Part shown: in pieces, positions 41,605 through 50,610 of the stretch
Layout: every line of letters begins with the position of its first letter
How positions within the stretch are numbered: position 1 is the stretch's first letter
NCBI RefSeq assembly: GCF_008705135.1
Contig: NZ_CP023694.1
Span: forward strand, 186,001 to 250,000
Direction: 5' to 3'
Origin: Streptomyces coeruleorubidus
Lineage (GTDB): Bacteria > Actinomycetota > Actinomycetes > Streptomycetales > Streptomycetaceae
Length of the DNA: 64,000 nt
Notes under the pieces: generated by a model
What the model saw: the letters and a program-made list of their open reading frames with translations, nothing else
Databases searched by the model: none
What the model was told of the DNA's origin: nothing
Position numbers and translations under genes: made by a program

Positions 41605-43128
41605 ATGCGCACCACCTCCCGCGGTCTCATAGCGGCGCTCGTTCTCCCCCCTCTGCTGGCCGGCTGCTTCGCGCCGAGCGACAGCGGCGACGGCACGGGG
41701 GCCGGAGCGGGATCGGGCGGGCGGCTGCGGGTCGCGCTGGCCGTGCCCCCGGTGCAGGCGCTCTCCCCGTACAGCAACGACGCCACCGTGCTGAGCAAGC
41801 TGTCCGTCGCCGAGGGTCTCACCGCCCTCGACCGGAACGGCACGGCCAAGCCCGGGCTGGCGAAGTCGTGGAAGCAGGACGACGACACCACCTGGACCTT
41901 CGAACTGCGCAAGGCCGAGTTCCAGGACGGCACCGAGTTCACCGCCCAGTCCGTCGTCAACGCGCTCGACCACGCGAGCGCGGCCAAGCCCAAGCCCCGC
42001 GTGCTGAGCGACGTGGCCCTCACCGCCAAGGCCGAGGACGCCGACACCGTCACCCTCACCACCAAGACACCCGACCCCGTGCTGCCGCTGCGGCTGGCCA
42101 GCCCCGCGCTGGCGATCCTGTCGGCGAAGGCGTACGGCAAGGACGGCGCCGTCAGCCCGGCCGGTACCGGCACCGGCCCGTTCGAGATCACCCGGCTCAG
42201 CGGCAAGGCCAAAGCGAAGCTCGACCGCTTCGACGGCTACTGGGGCGGCAAGGCGAAGGCGCCCGGCATCGACGTGAGCTGGATCGCGGACGGCACGGCC
42301 CGCGCCAACGCGCTGCGCGGCGGCGAGGCCGACATCGCCGAGTGGATCCCCACCGCTCAGGCGAAGCTGCTCGACAAGGACACGCGGCACGAGGTGCCCT
42401 CCGTGCGCACCGACAGCCTGATCCTCAACACCGGCAGCGGCCTGTTCACCGACGCCGGTCTGCGCGCCGCCGCCCGGGAGGCAGTCGACGGTTCCGCCCT
42501 GGTCGACTCCGTCTTCGGCGGGTACGCCGACCCCGCGCAGGGCCTGTTCGGGCCCGCCGTGCCGTGGGCCGCCGACAAGCGGGTGGACGTGACCGGCCGC
42601 GCCAAGGCCGACACGACCGCCCAGGTGAAGGCCGGGACCAAGGGCAGGACGCTGCGGCTGGCCACCTACACCAACCGGGCCGAGCTGCCCGAGGCCGCGA
42701 CCGTGCTCCAGCAGCAGCTGGAGAAGGCCGGGTTCACCGTGAAGCAGGACGTGCGTGAGTACACGCAGATGGAGGCCGACCTCCTCGCCGGGAAGTACGA
42801 CGCCCTCGTCTTCTCCCGGGTCACGCTCCTCGACACCGGTGACGCGGTCGACTACCTCGCCAGCGACTTCACCAGCGAGGGCGTCTACAACATCCCCGGG
42901 CTGAAGGACGGCGCGGTGGACAAGGCCATCCGGGCCGCCGCCGCGGAGCGCGACACGAAGCGCCGCCAGGAGAAGATCATGCGTGCGGAGGCGGAGATCC
43001 TGCGCACCGACGCCGTCGTTCCACTGGTCCACGAGCAGGCGGTGCAGGGCATCGCCACCGGTGTCGAGGGCGTGATCCTCGACCCGCGCGAGCGCTCTCT
43101 CGTCGACGTCGACACGCACGCCGGGTAA
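41605..43128 (+). CDS. ABC transporter substrate-binding lipoprotein, peptide/nickel type (SBP_bac_5)
   Basis: The protein is 507 residues from ATG 41605 with AGGA upstream. The lipobox LLAGC (Cys about residue 21) makes it membrane-anchored outside. The SBP_bac_5 pattern follows: LSKLSVAEGLTALD, SWKQDDDTTWTFELRKAEFQ and GTGPFEITRL. It is a peptide- or nickel-chelate-binding protein. It is followed three bases later by a fused permease. Upstream of 41605 is a relatively AT-rich stretch (41485-41545) that probably contains the promoter; I see no clear operator. Confidence 0.92.
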   Translation: MRTTSRGLIAALVLPPLLAGCFAPSDSGDGTGAGAGSGGRLRVALAVPPVQALSPYSNDATVLSKLSVAEGLTALDRNGTAKPGLAKSWKQDDDTTWTFELRKAEFQDGTEFTAQSVVNALDHASAAKPKPRVLSDVALTAKAEDADTVTLTTKTPDPVLPLRLASPALAILSAKAYGKDGAVSPAGTGTGPFEITRLSGKAKAKLDRFDGYWGGKAKAPGIDVSWIADGTARANALRGGEADIAEWIPTAQAKLLDKDTRHEVPSVRTDSLILNTGSGLFTDAGLRAAAREAVDGSALVDSVFGGYADPAQGLFGPAVPWAADKRVDVTGRAKADTTAQVKAGTKGRTLRLATYTNRAELPEAATVLQQQLEKAGFTVKQDVREYTQMEADLLAGKYDALVFSRVTLLDTGDAVDYLASDFTSEGVYNIPGLKDGAVDKAIRAAAAERDTKRRQEKIMRAEAEILRTDAVVPLVHEQAVQGIATGVEGVILDPRERSLVDVDTHAG

Positions 43129-43131
43129 CGC

Positions 43132-44886
43132 ATGAGCGTCGTGCACGCCCCCGCCGCCCGCCTGTCCCTCTGGCCGGCGGCGGCCGGCCGTGTGCTCGCC
43201 GGAGCCGCGCTGCTCGGTGCGGTGGCCCTGCTGCCGTGGCTGACCGGCGCGGACCCGGCCCGCACGGTGCTGCGGGCCCGCTCCGCCGACCAGAACCCCA
43301 CAGCCGCGGAACTGGCCGCCGTACGGAAGCAGCTGGGGCTGGACGAGGGGCCGTTCGCGCATCTCGCGCACTGGCTGGGCGGCCTGCCGCGCGGGGACGC
43401 GGGCGTCTCGTGGGTCTCCGGCGAACCGGTCATGCCGCAGGTGGGGACCGCCCTGTCGGTCTCCCTGACGCTGGTGCTGGGCGCGTTCGTGGTGACCGCC
43501 CTGGTCGCCGCGCTGGTGTGTGCCCGCACCGTGTTCCTCGGCTCCCGGCGACGGCTGCGGCAGGACCGGGCGGGCACGACGGCGGCCGTGCTGGCCGCCC
43601 TGCCGAAGTTCCTGCTCGCCTCTGTGCTGGCCACCGTGTGCGGGGTCTGGTGGGGGTGGTTCCCGTCCAGCGGCTGGGAGGGGCCGCAGTCGATGGTGCT
43701 GCCCTCGCTCGCCCTCGGCATCCCGTCGGGCGCGATGCTCGGCGGGCTGCTCGACCAGGCGCTGCCCGCCGCCTTCCACGAACCGTGGGCGCGCACGGCG
43801 TACGCCGTCGGGCTCCCGCCCGGCAACATCGCCCGCAACGCGCTGCGCCGCACCCTGCCCGGCATGCTGCCGCAGTTGCTGCCGACCGTCGTGGCCCTGG
43901 TCGGCGGTGCGGTCGCGGTGGAGAAGATCTTCAATATTCCGGGGCTCGGCCGGCTCGCCCTGGAGGCGGCCGTCGCGCAGGACCTCCCGGTGCTCCAGAC
44001 CGCGACCCTGGCGCTGGTCCTGCTCGGCGTGAGCGCCGGGATCCTGATCCGGGCACTGCGCCACGCGCTCCTCGGCCGCCCCCTGCGCGACGGCGCCCTG
44101 CCGACCCTGCACCGGCCCCCGCTCGTCCCGCCGCGTTCCCTGCGCTGGATCACCGCGGCTTGTTCGGTGGTCCTGATCGCCCTCGTCACGGCGGGCCTCC
44201 TGCGCGACCCCTTGCAGGTCGACACGGCGGCGCGGCTGGTGGCTCCCTCCCTCGAACACCCCCTGGGCACGGACGCGCTGGGCCGGGATCTGCTGGCCCG
44301 GCTGGGCCACGGGGCGCTGCGCACGGCCGGTGTCGCCCTCGCCGTGACGGTGGTCAGCGCGGTCACCGGGCTCCTGCTGGGCATGGCGCCGCGGGCGAGC
44401 GCCGGTCCGACGGAGGTCGTGTCGACCCTGCCCGCGGTCCTCTCCGGACTGCTGATCGCGGGCGTGACCGGGCCGTCGGTGTGGGGCGCGGCGATCGCGG
44501 TCTGCGTGGTCGGCTGGAGCCCGTACGCCGCCCAGACCGCCGCGCTGCTCGAACAGGAACGCGCGAGCGGTCACATCGCCGCGTCCGTCGCACTCGGCGC
44601 GGGGCGGACGCACCTGCTGCGCCGTCACCTGCTCCCCGCGGTGCTGCCGGCCCTCCTCCGCAACGCCCTGCTGCGGCTGCCGACCGCCGTCCTGGTACTG
44701 GCCTCGCTCGGCTTCCTCGGCCTGGGCGAACAGCCGCCCACCCCCGAGTGGGGCCGGCTCCTGTCGGAGAACCAGCCGTACGCCGAACTCGCCCCCTGGA
44801 CGGTGCTCGGCCCGGCCGCCGCGCTGGTGGTGCTCTCCGTGCTGGCGGTGACGGGCAGCGCGCTGGGACGCGAGAAAGGCGTGTAG
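43132..44886 (+). CDS. fused ABC transporter permease (DppB-DppC type in one chain)
   Basis: The 584-residue protein holds two permease domains. The first half has AAVRKQLGLDEGPF near the start, the EAA-like loop ARTAYAVGLPPGNIARNALRR and GAVAVEKIFNIPGLG, which belongs to a DppB-type permease. The second half, after HPLGTDALGRDLLARL at about 375, has ASGHIAASVALGAGRTHLLRR and LNALLRLPTAVLVLASLGFLG-like helices, the DppC type. These are normally two genes. No ATPase gene lies in the window on either side, so the energy unit must come from elsewhere. The end reaches the bidirectional terminator at 44876. Confidence 0.85.
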   Translation: MSVVHAPAARLSLWPAAAGRVLAGAALLGAVALLPWLTGADPARTVLRARSADQNPTAAELAAVRKQLGLDEGPFAHLAHWLGGLPRGDAGVSWVSGEPVMPQVGTALSVSLTLVLGAFVVTALVAALVCARTVFLGSRRRLRQDRAGTTAAVLAALPKFLLASVLATVCGVWWGWFPSSGWEGPQSMVLPSLALGIPSGAMLGGLLDQALPAAFHEPWARTAYAVGLPPGNIARNALRRTLPGMLPQLLPTVVALVGGAVAVEKIFNIPGLGRLALEAAVAQDLPVLQTATLALVLLGVSAGILIRALRHALLGRPLRDGALPTLHRPPLVPPRSLRWITAACSVVLIALVTAGLLRDPLQVDTAARLVAPSLEHPLGTDALGRDLLARLGHGALRTAGVALAVTVVSAVTGLLLGMAPRASAGPTEVVSTLPAVLSGLLIAGVTGPSVWGAAIAVCVVGWSPYAAQTAALLEQERASGHIAASVALGAGRTHLLRRHLLPAVLPALLRNALLRLPTAVLVLASLGFLGLGEQPPTPEWGRLLSENQPYAELAPWTVLGPAAALVVLSVLAVTGSALGREKGV

Positions 44887-44939
44887 CAGGTTGCCCCGGC
44901 CCGTGCAGTCCACGGCCGGGGCAACCTGCTACACGCCTT
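44876..44939. terminator. bidirectional terminator with perfect 26-bp arms
   Basis: Arms at 44876-44901 and 44914-44939 pair perfectly (26 of 26 bases) around a 12-base loop, running into the stop codons of both convergent genes. The left arm contains the last two codons and stop of the permease gene; the right arm ends at the first base of the complement of the hydroxyacid dehydrogenase stop. It is by far the strongest hairpin in the window. Confidence 0.92.
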
Positions 44940-45922
44940 CAGACAGGGCGCGTCCCGTCGACCACGTAGCCCCGCCGCTTGTCCACGACGTTGCGCAGAG
45001 GGCGGCCTTCGATGTGCCGGGTGAGGTTGTCGAGGAACACCTCGACGAGCGCCTCCCGCTCGCTGGTGGTCTCGCCCGCCGTGTGCGGGGAGATCATGAC
45101 ACCGGGCATGTCCCACAGCGGCGACCGGGCCGGCAGCGGCTCCTGGCCGAAGACGTCCAGGGCGGCGCCTGCGAGCCGGCCGGCGGCGAGGTGGTCGATG
45201 AGCGCCTCCTCGTCGACGAGTCCGCCCCGGCCGACGTTGATCAGCCGGGCTCCCGGCTTCATGGCCGCCAGCACGGAGGCGTCGACCATCCCCCGGGTGT
45301 CCTTGGTGAGGGGCGCGGCCAGGACGACGTAGTCCGCCTCCGTCAGGGCGGCGGGCAGAGTCGTCGCACCGTGGACCGTGCCGAAGTCGGGGTCGTCCGT
45401 GCGGGCCTTGCGGCCGGCTCCGCAGACCCGCATCCCGGCGGCCCGCAGCAGCCGGGCGGTGGCCCGGCCGATGGGCCCCGTGCCCCAGACCAGCACCGTG
45501 CGTCCGGTGATGCCGTCACTGGGGCGCGGACGCCACTCGCGACGCCGCTGGTGCTCCCAGGTGCCGGGGAAGTCCTTGGCGAGGGCGAGGATCAGGCCGA
45601 GCACGTACTCGGCGGTCGGCTGGTCGTAGACCCCGCGGGCGTTGGTGAGAACGACACCCGGATCGTCCACCAGGGCGGGGAAGAGCAGGGAGTCGACGCC
45701 CGCGGAGGAAGCGTGCACCCACCGAGGCGCCTTCTCGGGGTTGTCGGGCCAGGCTTCGCGGATGGCCGGTGTGATGGTGACCCAGGCCAGGAGGGCGTCG
45801 GCACCGGGGAGGAGGTAGGGCAGCTCCTCCTCGGTGGCGTAGACGGTGTCCGCGAGGCGTTCGATGAGCCCGGTGGCGGGTGGCCGGTTGCCCCGGTAGA
45901 GGACGACGAGTCGGTCGGGCAT
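44939..45922 (-). CDS. D-2-hydroxyacid dehydrogenase
   Basis: This 327-residue NAD-dependent enzyme has the Rossmann motif VWGTGPIGRATARLLRAAG, catalytic Arg in NVGRGGLVDEEAL, Glu in DVFGQEPLP and His in MISPHTAGET, which is the complete set for this family. It reduces or oxidises 2-oxo/2-hydroxy acids. It is the last gene of a minus-strand operon of amine import and oxidation genes, one base after the stop of the aldehyde dehydrogenase, and ends at the bidirectional terminator. Confidence 0.92.
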   Translation of the reverse strand: MPDRLVVLYRGNRPPATGLIERLADTVYATEEELPYLLPGADALLAWVTITPAIREAWPDNPEKAPRWVHASSAGVDSLLFPALVDDPGVVLTNARGVYDQPTAEYVLGLILALAKDFPGTWEHQRRREWRPRPSDGITGRTVLVWGTGPIGRATARLLRAAGMRVCGAGRKARTDDPDFGTVHGATTLPAALTEADYVVLAAPLTKDTRGMVDASVLAAMKPGARLINVGRGGLVDEEALIDHLAAGRLAGAALDVFGQEPLPARSPLWDMPGVMISPHTAGETTSEREALVEVFLDNLTRHIEGRPLRNVVDKRRGYVVDGTRPV

Positions 45923-45923
45923 G

Positions 45924-47375
45924 TCAGCCTCCGACGGGGACTGCGATGTACTTGTACTCGAGGAACTCGTCGATGCCGACGCGTCCGCCTTCGCGGCCCA
46001 GGCCGGACTGCTTGACGCCGCCGAAGGGGGCGGCGGGGTTGGAGACGAGGCCGGTGTTGAGGCCGATCATGCCGCTTTCGAGGCGTTCGGCGACGCGCAG
46101 GGCGCGGTCGAGGTTCTGGGTGAACAGGTAGGCGGCGAGGCCGAACTCGGTGTCGTTCGCGGCGGTGATGGCCTCGTCCTCGTCGTCGAAGGTGAGGAGG
46201 GCGGCGACGGGGCCGAAGACTTCGGTGTCGTTGATGGCGGCGTCGGCGGAGACGTCGGTGAGGACGGTGGGCGGGTAGAAGCACCCGGGCCCTTCGGGGA
46301 GTTCACCGCCGGTGAGCACCTTCGCGCCGCGCTTGACGGCGTCGCGGACGACGTCGTGGGCCTTGCTGCGGCCGGCGATGTCGATGAGGGGGCCGACGTC
46401 GGTGCCGGGTTCGGTGCCGTCGCCGACCTTGAGGGCGGCCATGCGGGCGGCGAGGCGGGTGGCGAACTCCTCGGCGACGGAGGTGTGGACGTAGATGCGG
46501 TTGGCGGCGCAGCAGGATTCGCCCATGTTGCGCATCTTGGCGACCATGGTGCCTTCGACCGCGACGTCGAGGTCGGCGTCGTCGAAGACGATGAGGGGGG
46601 CGTTGCCGCCCAGTTCCATGGAGGTGCGGATGACGGTGTCGGCGCACTGGGCCAGCAGGATCCGGCCGACCTGGGTGGAGCCGGTGAAGGAGAGTTTGCG
46701 GATCTGCCCGCCGCGCAGCAGGGGCTCGACGACTCCGGCGGCGTCGGTGGTGACGACGATGTTGAGGACGCCGTCGGGCAGGCCGGCTTCTTTGAGGATC
46801 GCGGCGAGGGCGAGGCTGGTCAGAGGGGTCTGGGGGGCGGGTTTGAGGACGATGGTGCAGCCGGCGGCGATGGCGGGGCCGATCTTGCGGGTGCCCATGG
46901 CCAGGGGGAAGTTCCACGGGGTGATGAGCAGGCAGGGGCCGACGGGCTGGCGGGTGACCAGGAGGCGGTTCCTGCCGTCCGGGGCGGTCATCAGGCCGCC
47001 GTCGATGCGGACGGCTTCCTCGGAGAACCAGCGGAAGAACTCGGCGCCGTAGGCGACTTCGGCACGCGCCTCTGCCAGGGGCTTGCCCATCTCCAGCGTC
47101 ATCAGCAGCGCGAGGTCCTCGGTGCGCGCGATGATGATGTCGTAGGCGCGGCGCAGGATCTCGCTGCGCACCCGGGGCGGGGTGGCGGCCCAGGCCGTCT
47201 GCGCGGCGACCGCCGCTTCGACGGCACGCCGGCCGTCGGCCGGGGAGGCGTCGGCGACCCGGCACAGTTCCTCACCGGTGGCCGGGTTGTCGACGGACAG
47301 GGTCCGGCCGGACTCCGCGTCCTGCCAACCGCCGCCGATGAAGAGCTGCTTGGGAACATCGTGGACGACAGTCAT
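45924..47375 (-). CDS. aldehyde dehydrogenase (succinate-semialdehyde type)
   Basis: The 483-residue enzyme has VTRQPVGPCLLITPWNFPLA, the catalytic Glu in SMELGGNAPLIVFDDADLD and the catalytic Cys in NMGESCCAANRIYVH. The C-terminal SNPAAPFGGVKQSGLGREGG is typical of succinate-semialdehyde and gamma-aminobutyraldehyde dehydrogenases. In context it probably oxidises the aldehyde made by the amine oxidase next to it, an arrangement seen in putrescine/GABA degradation. It is in an operon with neighbours on both sides. Confidence 0.93.
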   Translation of the reverse strand: MTVVHDVPKQLFIGGGWQDAESGRTLSVDNPATGEELCRVADASPADGRRAVEAAVAAQTAWAATPPRVRSEILRRAYDIIIARTEDLALLMTLEMGKPLAEARAEVAYGAEFFRWFSEEAVRIDGGLMTAPDGRNRLLVTRQPVGPCLLITPWNFPLAMGTRKIGPAIAAGCTIVLKPAPQTPLTSLALAAILKEAGLPDGVLNIVVTTDAAGVVEPLLRGGQIRKLSFTGSTQVGRILLAQCADTVIRTSMELGGNAPLIVFDDADLDVAVEGTMVAKMRNMGESCCAANRIYVHTSVAEEFATRLAARMAALKVGDGTEPGTDVGPLIDIAGRSKAHDVVRDAVKRGAKVLTGGELPEGPGCFYPPTVLTDVSADAAINDTEVFGPVAALLTFDDEDEAITAANDTEFGLAAYLFTQNLDRALRVAERLESGMIGLNTGLVSNPAAPFGGVKQSGLGREGGRVGIDEFLEYKYIAVPVGG

Positions 47376-47417
47376 CTCGGGGTCTCCTTGTATGCGTAGA
47401 GGTGCGCTGCCGCACGG

Positions 47418-48698
47418 TCAGCGGATGCGGTCCAGCGTCTTGTAGTAGGCGCCCGCGAAGGGCAGGAACCAGGCGGTGCCGTTGTAGAGGGGAATGCGGG
47501 GCGGGGCCAGGTCGCGGACCGGGCTGACCTCGGGGTGGCCGTCCATCACCTCCGCCATGACCTGCCCCATGTGCGTGGCCATCTGCACGCCGTGGCCCGC
47601 GTATCCCATGGAGTAGTACACGCCGTCCTCGGTCTGCCCGGCGTGCACGATGCGGTCCATCGCGAAGCCGACCGAGCCGCCCCACACGTACTCGACCTTC
47701 GTCCGGGCGAGTTGGGGGAAGATCTCGCACATCTCACGGAATAGGACCGCTCCGCTCTTCTTGTCCGAGGTGGGGTCGGACGGTGCGAAGCGGGCGCGTC
47801 CGCCGAACAGCAGACGGTTGTCCGGAGTGAGCCGGAAATAGTGACAGACCTGGTTGGAGTCGACGATGAGGCGGGCCTTCGGGATGATGTCCCGGGCGAG
47901 CTGCTCGCCGAGCGGCTCGGTCACGATGATGAAGCTGCCCAGGCAGACCTGCTGGCGGCGCAGCCACGGGAAGTTCTTGTCGGTGTAGGCGTCGGTGGCC
48001 ATCATGACCTGCCCGGCGCGGATCACACCGCGCTCGGTGCTCACCTCGAAACGGCCGGCGGCGGTGCGCCGCACGCCGATGGCCGCGTTGCGCTCGTGGA
48101 TCTCGACACCGGTGCGCTCGCACGCCTCGGCCATGCCGCGCACGAAGCGGCCCACGTGCAGTGCCGCGCTGAGCGGGTCCAGCAGGCCGCCGTGGTAGGC
48201 GTCGGATCCGATCTCGGAACGCAGCTCGGACTTGCTGACCAGTGTGGTCTCGTGGCCGAAGTACTTGGCCAGGTCGCGCTGCTGGGCCTTCTTGCTCTCG
48301 AAGTGCGCGGGGCGGGACGCGACGCCCAGGCGTCCGACGCGGTTGAACTGACAGTCGATGGACTCCTCGTTCACGAGCCGCTCGACGGTGTCCACGGCCT
48401 CGCCGTAGGAGTTGTAGATCTCGCGGGCCCGCTCGAGTCCGTACCGGCGGATGGCCTGGCTCACGCCGATCGTAAAGCCCAGATTCGCCATGCCGCCGTT
48501 GCGCGCCGAGGCCCCGGAACCGATCTGGCCCTTCTCGACGAGGGTGACACGGGCGCCCTTGCGGGCGGCGTGCAGGGCGGTGGACAGACCCGTCAGGCCC
48601 GCACCGACGACCACCAGGTCGGTGTCCTCGGTCAGGGGCTTGCCGGACCGGTCGGGGAATCCCCCGGCGGTTTCTATCCAGTACGGGATCGTCTTCAT
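47418..48698 (-). CDS. FAD-dependent amine oxidase (PuuB/DAO family)
   Basis: The protein is 426 residues from ATG 48698, which has AGGAG upstream; the 18-codon longer frame is unneeded. It has the FAD motif VVVGAGLTGLSTALHAARKG, then GSGASARNGGMANLGFTIG and the C-terminal SMGYAGHGVQMATHMGQV. This is the GlpO/DAO family with features of gamma-glutamylputrescine oxidoreductase. It oxidises an amine to an aldehyde, handed to the dehydrogenase downstream. It belongs to the transporter operon. Confidence 0.9.
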   Translation of the reverse strand: MKTIPYWIETAGGFPDRSGKPLTEDTDLVVVGAGLTGLSTALHAARKGARVTLVEKGQIGSGASARNGGMANLGFTIGVSQAIRRYGLERAREIYNSYGEAVDTVERLVNEESIDCQFNRVGRLGVASRPAHFESKKAQQRDLAKYFGHETTLVSKSELRSEIGSDAYHGGLLDPLSAALHVGRFVRGMAEACERTGVEIHERNAAIGVRRTAAGRFEVSTERGVIRAGQVMMATDAYTDKNFPWLRRQQVCLGSFIIVTEPLGEQLARDIIPKARLIVDSNQVCHYFRLTPDNRLLFGGRARFAPSDPTSDKKSGAVLFREMCEIFPQLARTKVEYVWGGSVGFAMDRIVHAGQTEDGVYYSMGYAGHGVQMATHMGQVMAEVMDGHPEVSPVRDLAPPRIPLYNGTAWFLPFAGAYYKTLDRIR

Positions 48699-48735
48699 TG
48701 CGGGTCTCCTGCGGGGAAGTTTCGGGGGGAATCCG

Positions 48736-48763
48736 GGCCGGGCACCCACTCGGGGGCCCGGCC
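48736..48763 (-). terminator. hairpin inside amine operon, between transporter and catabolic genes
   Basis: GGCCGGGC and GCCCGGCC form an 8-bp perfect stem with a 12-base loop, just upstream of the ribosome-binding site of the amine oxidase gene. It might attenuate transcription so that transporter genes are made in excess over enzymes, or be part of the intergenic leader. Confidence 0.45.
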
Positions 48764-48773
48764 GACGGCGCTG

Positions 48774-48854
48774 TCAGCGGTAGCGCGGCCCGTGCCGGCG
48801 CAAGGCACAGGCGAGGGACAGCAGCAGGTGCGGCTGAGTGGCGGCGGTGGTCAT
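48774..48854 (-). CDS. 26-codon open frame coupled to the permease gene
   Basis: MTTAATQPHLLLSLACALRR is followed by six residues and a stop at 48774. The ATG overlaps the permease stop by ATGA, like the other genes of this operon, so it would be translated by coupling. The middle is hydrophobic (HLLLSLACAL), the end basic (RRHGPRYR). It could be a small regulatory or membrane peptide, or a degenerate remnant of a gene. I do not recognise it. Confidence 0.4.
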   Translation of the reverse strand: MTTAATQPHLLLSLACALRRHGPRYR

Positions 48855-49717
48855 ACGGTCTCGCCTCCGGGTGCGGCGATGCCTGCTGTGTTCTCGACGG
48901 AGAGCAGGGAGTTCTGGCGTCCGGAGCCGAGCCAGCGCACGAGGGCGACCAGGGCGAGGGCGAGGATCGCGAAGGCGATGAGGATGGCGCTGATCGCGGT
49001 CACGCTGGGGTCGATGTCGAAGGTGAGGGAGTTGTAGACCTGCACCGGCAGGGTGACGGTGTCGACGGAGGAGAGGAACTGGGAGATGTAGAACTCGTCG
49101 AAGCTGGTGATGAAGGAGAAGATCGCGGCGGCGATCATGCCGGGTGCGGCGAGGGGGAAGGTGATCCTGCGGGCGATGGTCAGCCGGCTGGCGCCCATGC
49201 TGGCGGCTGCGTCCTCGAGGCGTTCGTCGATGCCGCGCAGGGTGGCGATCAGGATGAGCACCGCGATGGGTGAGGCGAGCACGGTGTGGCCGAGGGCGAT
49301 GGCGATGGGGCTGCCCAGCATCGCGGCGGGTTCGAAGAGCAGGAACAGCCCGAGGGCGGTGACGATCTGCGGGATGAGCAGGGGGCCGAGGACCAGGGCG
49401 TAGACCGCGGAGCGCAGCGGGAGTTCGCTGCGGGTCAGGGCGGTCGCCGCGGTCACGCCGATGATCAGCGAGAACACGGTGCTCAAGCAGGCGACGAAGG
49501 CGCTCAGTGTCAGGGCGGCGGGCCATTTGCTGCCGTCGGCGAACAGTGCCTTGTACCAGCCCAGCGTCCAGGAGTCCGGGGGGAAGGCGGCGAAGGCGTT
49601 GTTGCTGAAGGAGGTGACGAGGATGACGACGATCGGCAGCGCGAGGAACAGCAGGATCACGGTGGCGATGGCGGTCAGGGCGATGCGCCCGGCGAGGGTC
49701 TTGCGCAGCTCCATCAT
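48851..49717 (-). CDS. polyamine-type ABC transporter permease (PotC-like)
   Basis: The 288-residue protein has six predicted helices. The EAA loop is DAAASMGASRLTIARRITFP, which contacts the ATPase, and the C-terminus runs FSFITSFDEFYISQFL, typical of PotC/YdcV permeases of spermidine/putrescine systems. It starts with ATG 49717, overlapping the previous permease stop by four bases. The substrate is unspecified and could be a polyamine or another amine. It is the third transporter component in the order SBP-ATPase-permease-permease. Confidence 0.93.
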   Translation of the reverse strand: MMELRKTLAGRIALTAIATVILLFLALPIVVILVTSFSNNAFAAFPPDSWTLGWYKALFADGSKWPAALTLSAFVACLSTVFSLIIGVTAATALTRSELPLRSAVYALVLGPLLIPQIVTALGLFLLFEPAAMLGSPIAIALGHTVLASPIAVLILIATLRGIDERLEDAAASMGASRLTIARRITFPLAAPGMIAAAIFSFITSFDEFYISQFLSSVDTVTLPVQVYNSLTFDIDPSVTAISAILIAFAILALALVALVRWLGSGRQNSLLSVENTAGIAAPGGETV

Positions 49718-50607
49718 GACGCGCTCCTCTTCTTACGGCTGGCGCCCAGGGAGCTGACGAGCTTGACCAGCAGCAGCCCGGCGAAGGTGAGCAGCAGCAG
49801 GATGACGCCCTGGGCGGCCGCCCCGTTCCACTGGTTTTCCTTGGTGACCTGCTGGTTGATGAGGGTGGCGATCATCGTCTGGTTGGGTCCGCCCATCAGG
49901 GCGGGGGTGATGTAGTAGCCCAGCGAGAGGATGAAGCTGAGCAGTCCGGCACTGGCCAGTCCGGGGGCGACCAGCGGCAGGTAGATGCGGCGGAAGATGG
50001 TCACGCGTCCGGCGCCCATGCTGGACGCGGCGGCCAGCAGACGGCGATCCACGCCGCGCATCACGCCGTAGAGCAGCAGCACGGTGTAGGGCAGCATCAT
50101 CGAGGTGGTGCCGATGACCACGCCGAGTTCGTTGTAGAGCAGTTGGAACGGCGCTCCTGGTACCGACAGGCTGGTGAGGGTCTCGTTCACCAGGCCCTTG
50201 TCACCGAGCAGGATGATCCAGCCGTAGGTGCGCACCAGGGCGCTGATGAAGTGCGGAACGACCACGATCAGCATCGCCAGGGCCGCCCACACGGGCTTGA
50301 GCCGGGAGATCGCGTTGGCCAGGAGAAACCCGAAGACGAGGCTCAACAGCGCCGTCTCCGCGGAGATCCGCAACGTCGTGAACAGCACCGACAGATTGAC
50401 CCCGGTCAGGGCCTCGGCGTACCAGTGCAGGGTGAGTGATCCGTCGGCGTTCTTCAGGCTGAGGAACAGCGTGGTGAAGATCGGGTAGACGAACAGCACC
50501 AGCAGATAGACGACGACCGGCAGTGCGTAGAGGATCCCGACGCGGGTCTTGCGCGAGGCCAGGAGCTTGCGCGGACGGGCGGGGGCGGTGGCGGTGAGGG
50601 CAGCCAT
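49714..50607 (-). CDS. polyamine-type ABC transporter permease (PotB-like)
   Basis: The 297-residue permease has an N-terminal cytoplasmic basic stretch (RPRKLLASRKTRVG) before the first helix and the EAA loop AAASSMGAGRVTIFRRIYLP, followed by SFILSLGYYITPALMGGPNQ, a segment characteristic of PotB. ATG 50607 lies three bases after the ATPase gene. It forms the channel together with the next permease. Confidence 0.93.
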   Translation of the reverse strand: MAALTATAPARPRKLLASRKTRVGILYALPVVVYLLVLFVYPIFTTLFLSLKNADGSLTLHWYAEALTGVNLSVLFTTLRISAETALLSLVFGFLLANAISRLKPVWAALAMLIVVVPHFISALVRTYGWIILLGDKGLVNETLTSLSVPGAPFQLLYNELGVVIGTTSMMLPYTVLLLYGVMRGVDRRLLAAASSMGAGRVTIFRRIYLPLVAPGLASAGLLSFILSLGYYITPALMGGPNQTMIATLINQQVTKENQWNGAAAQGVILLLLTFAGLLLVKLVSSLGASRKKRSAS

Positions 50608-50610
50608 GGC

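Noticed and set aside
40531..44913. 1460-codon minus-strand frame
   Set aside because: Only the last 282 codons are the MpaB-like gene; the upstream part is antisense to the transporter genes and has shadow composition.
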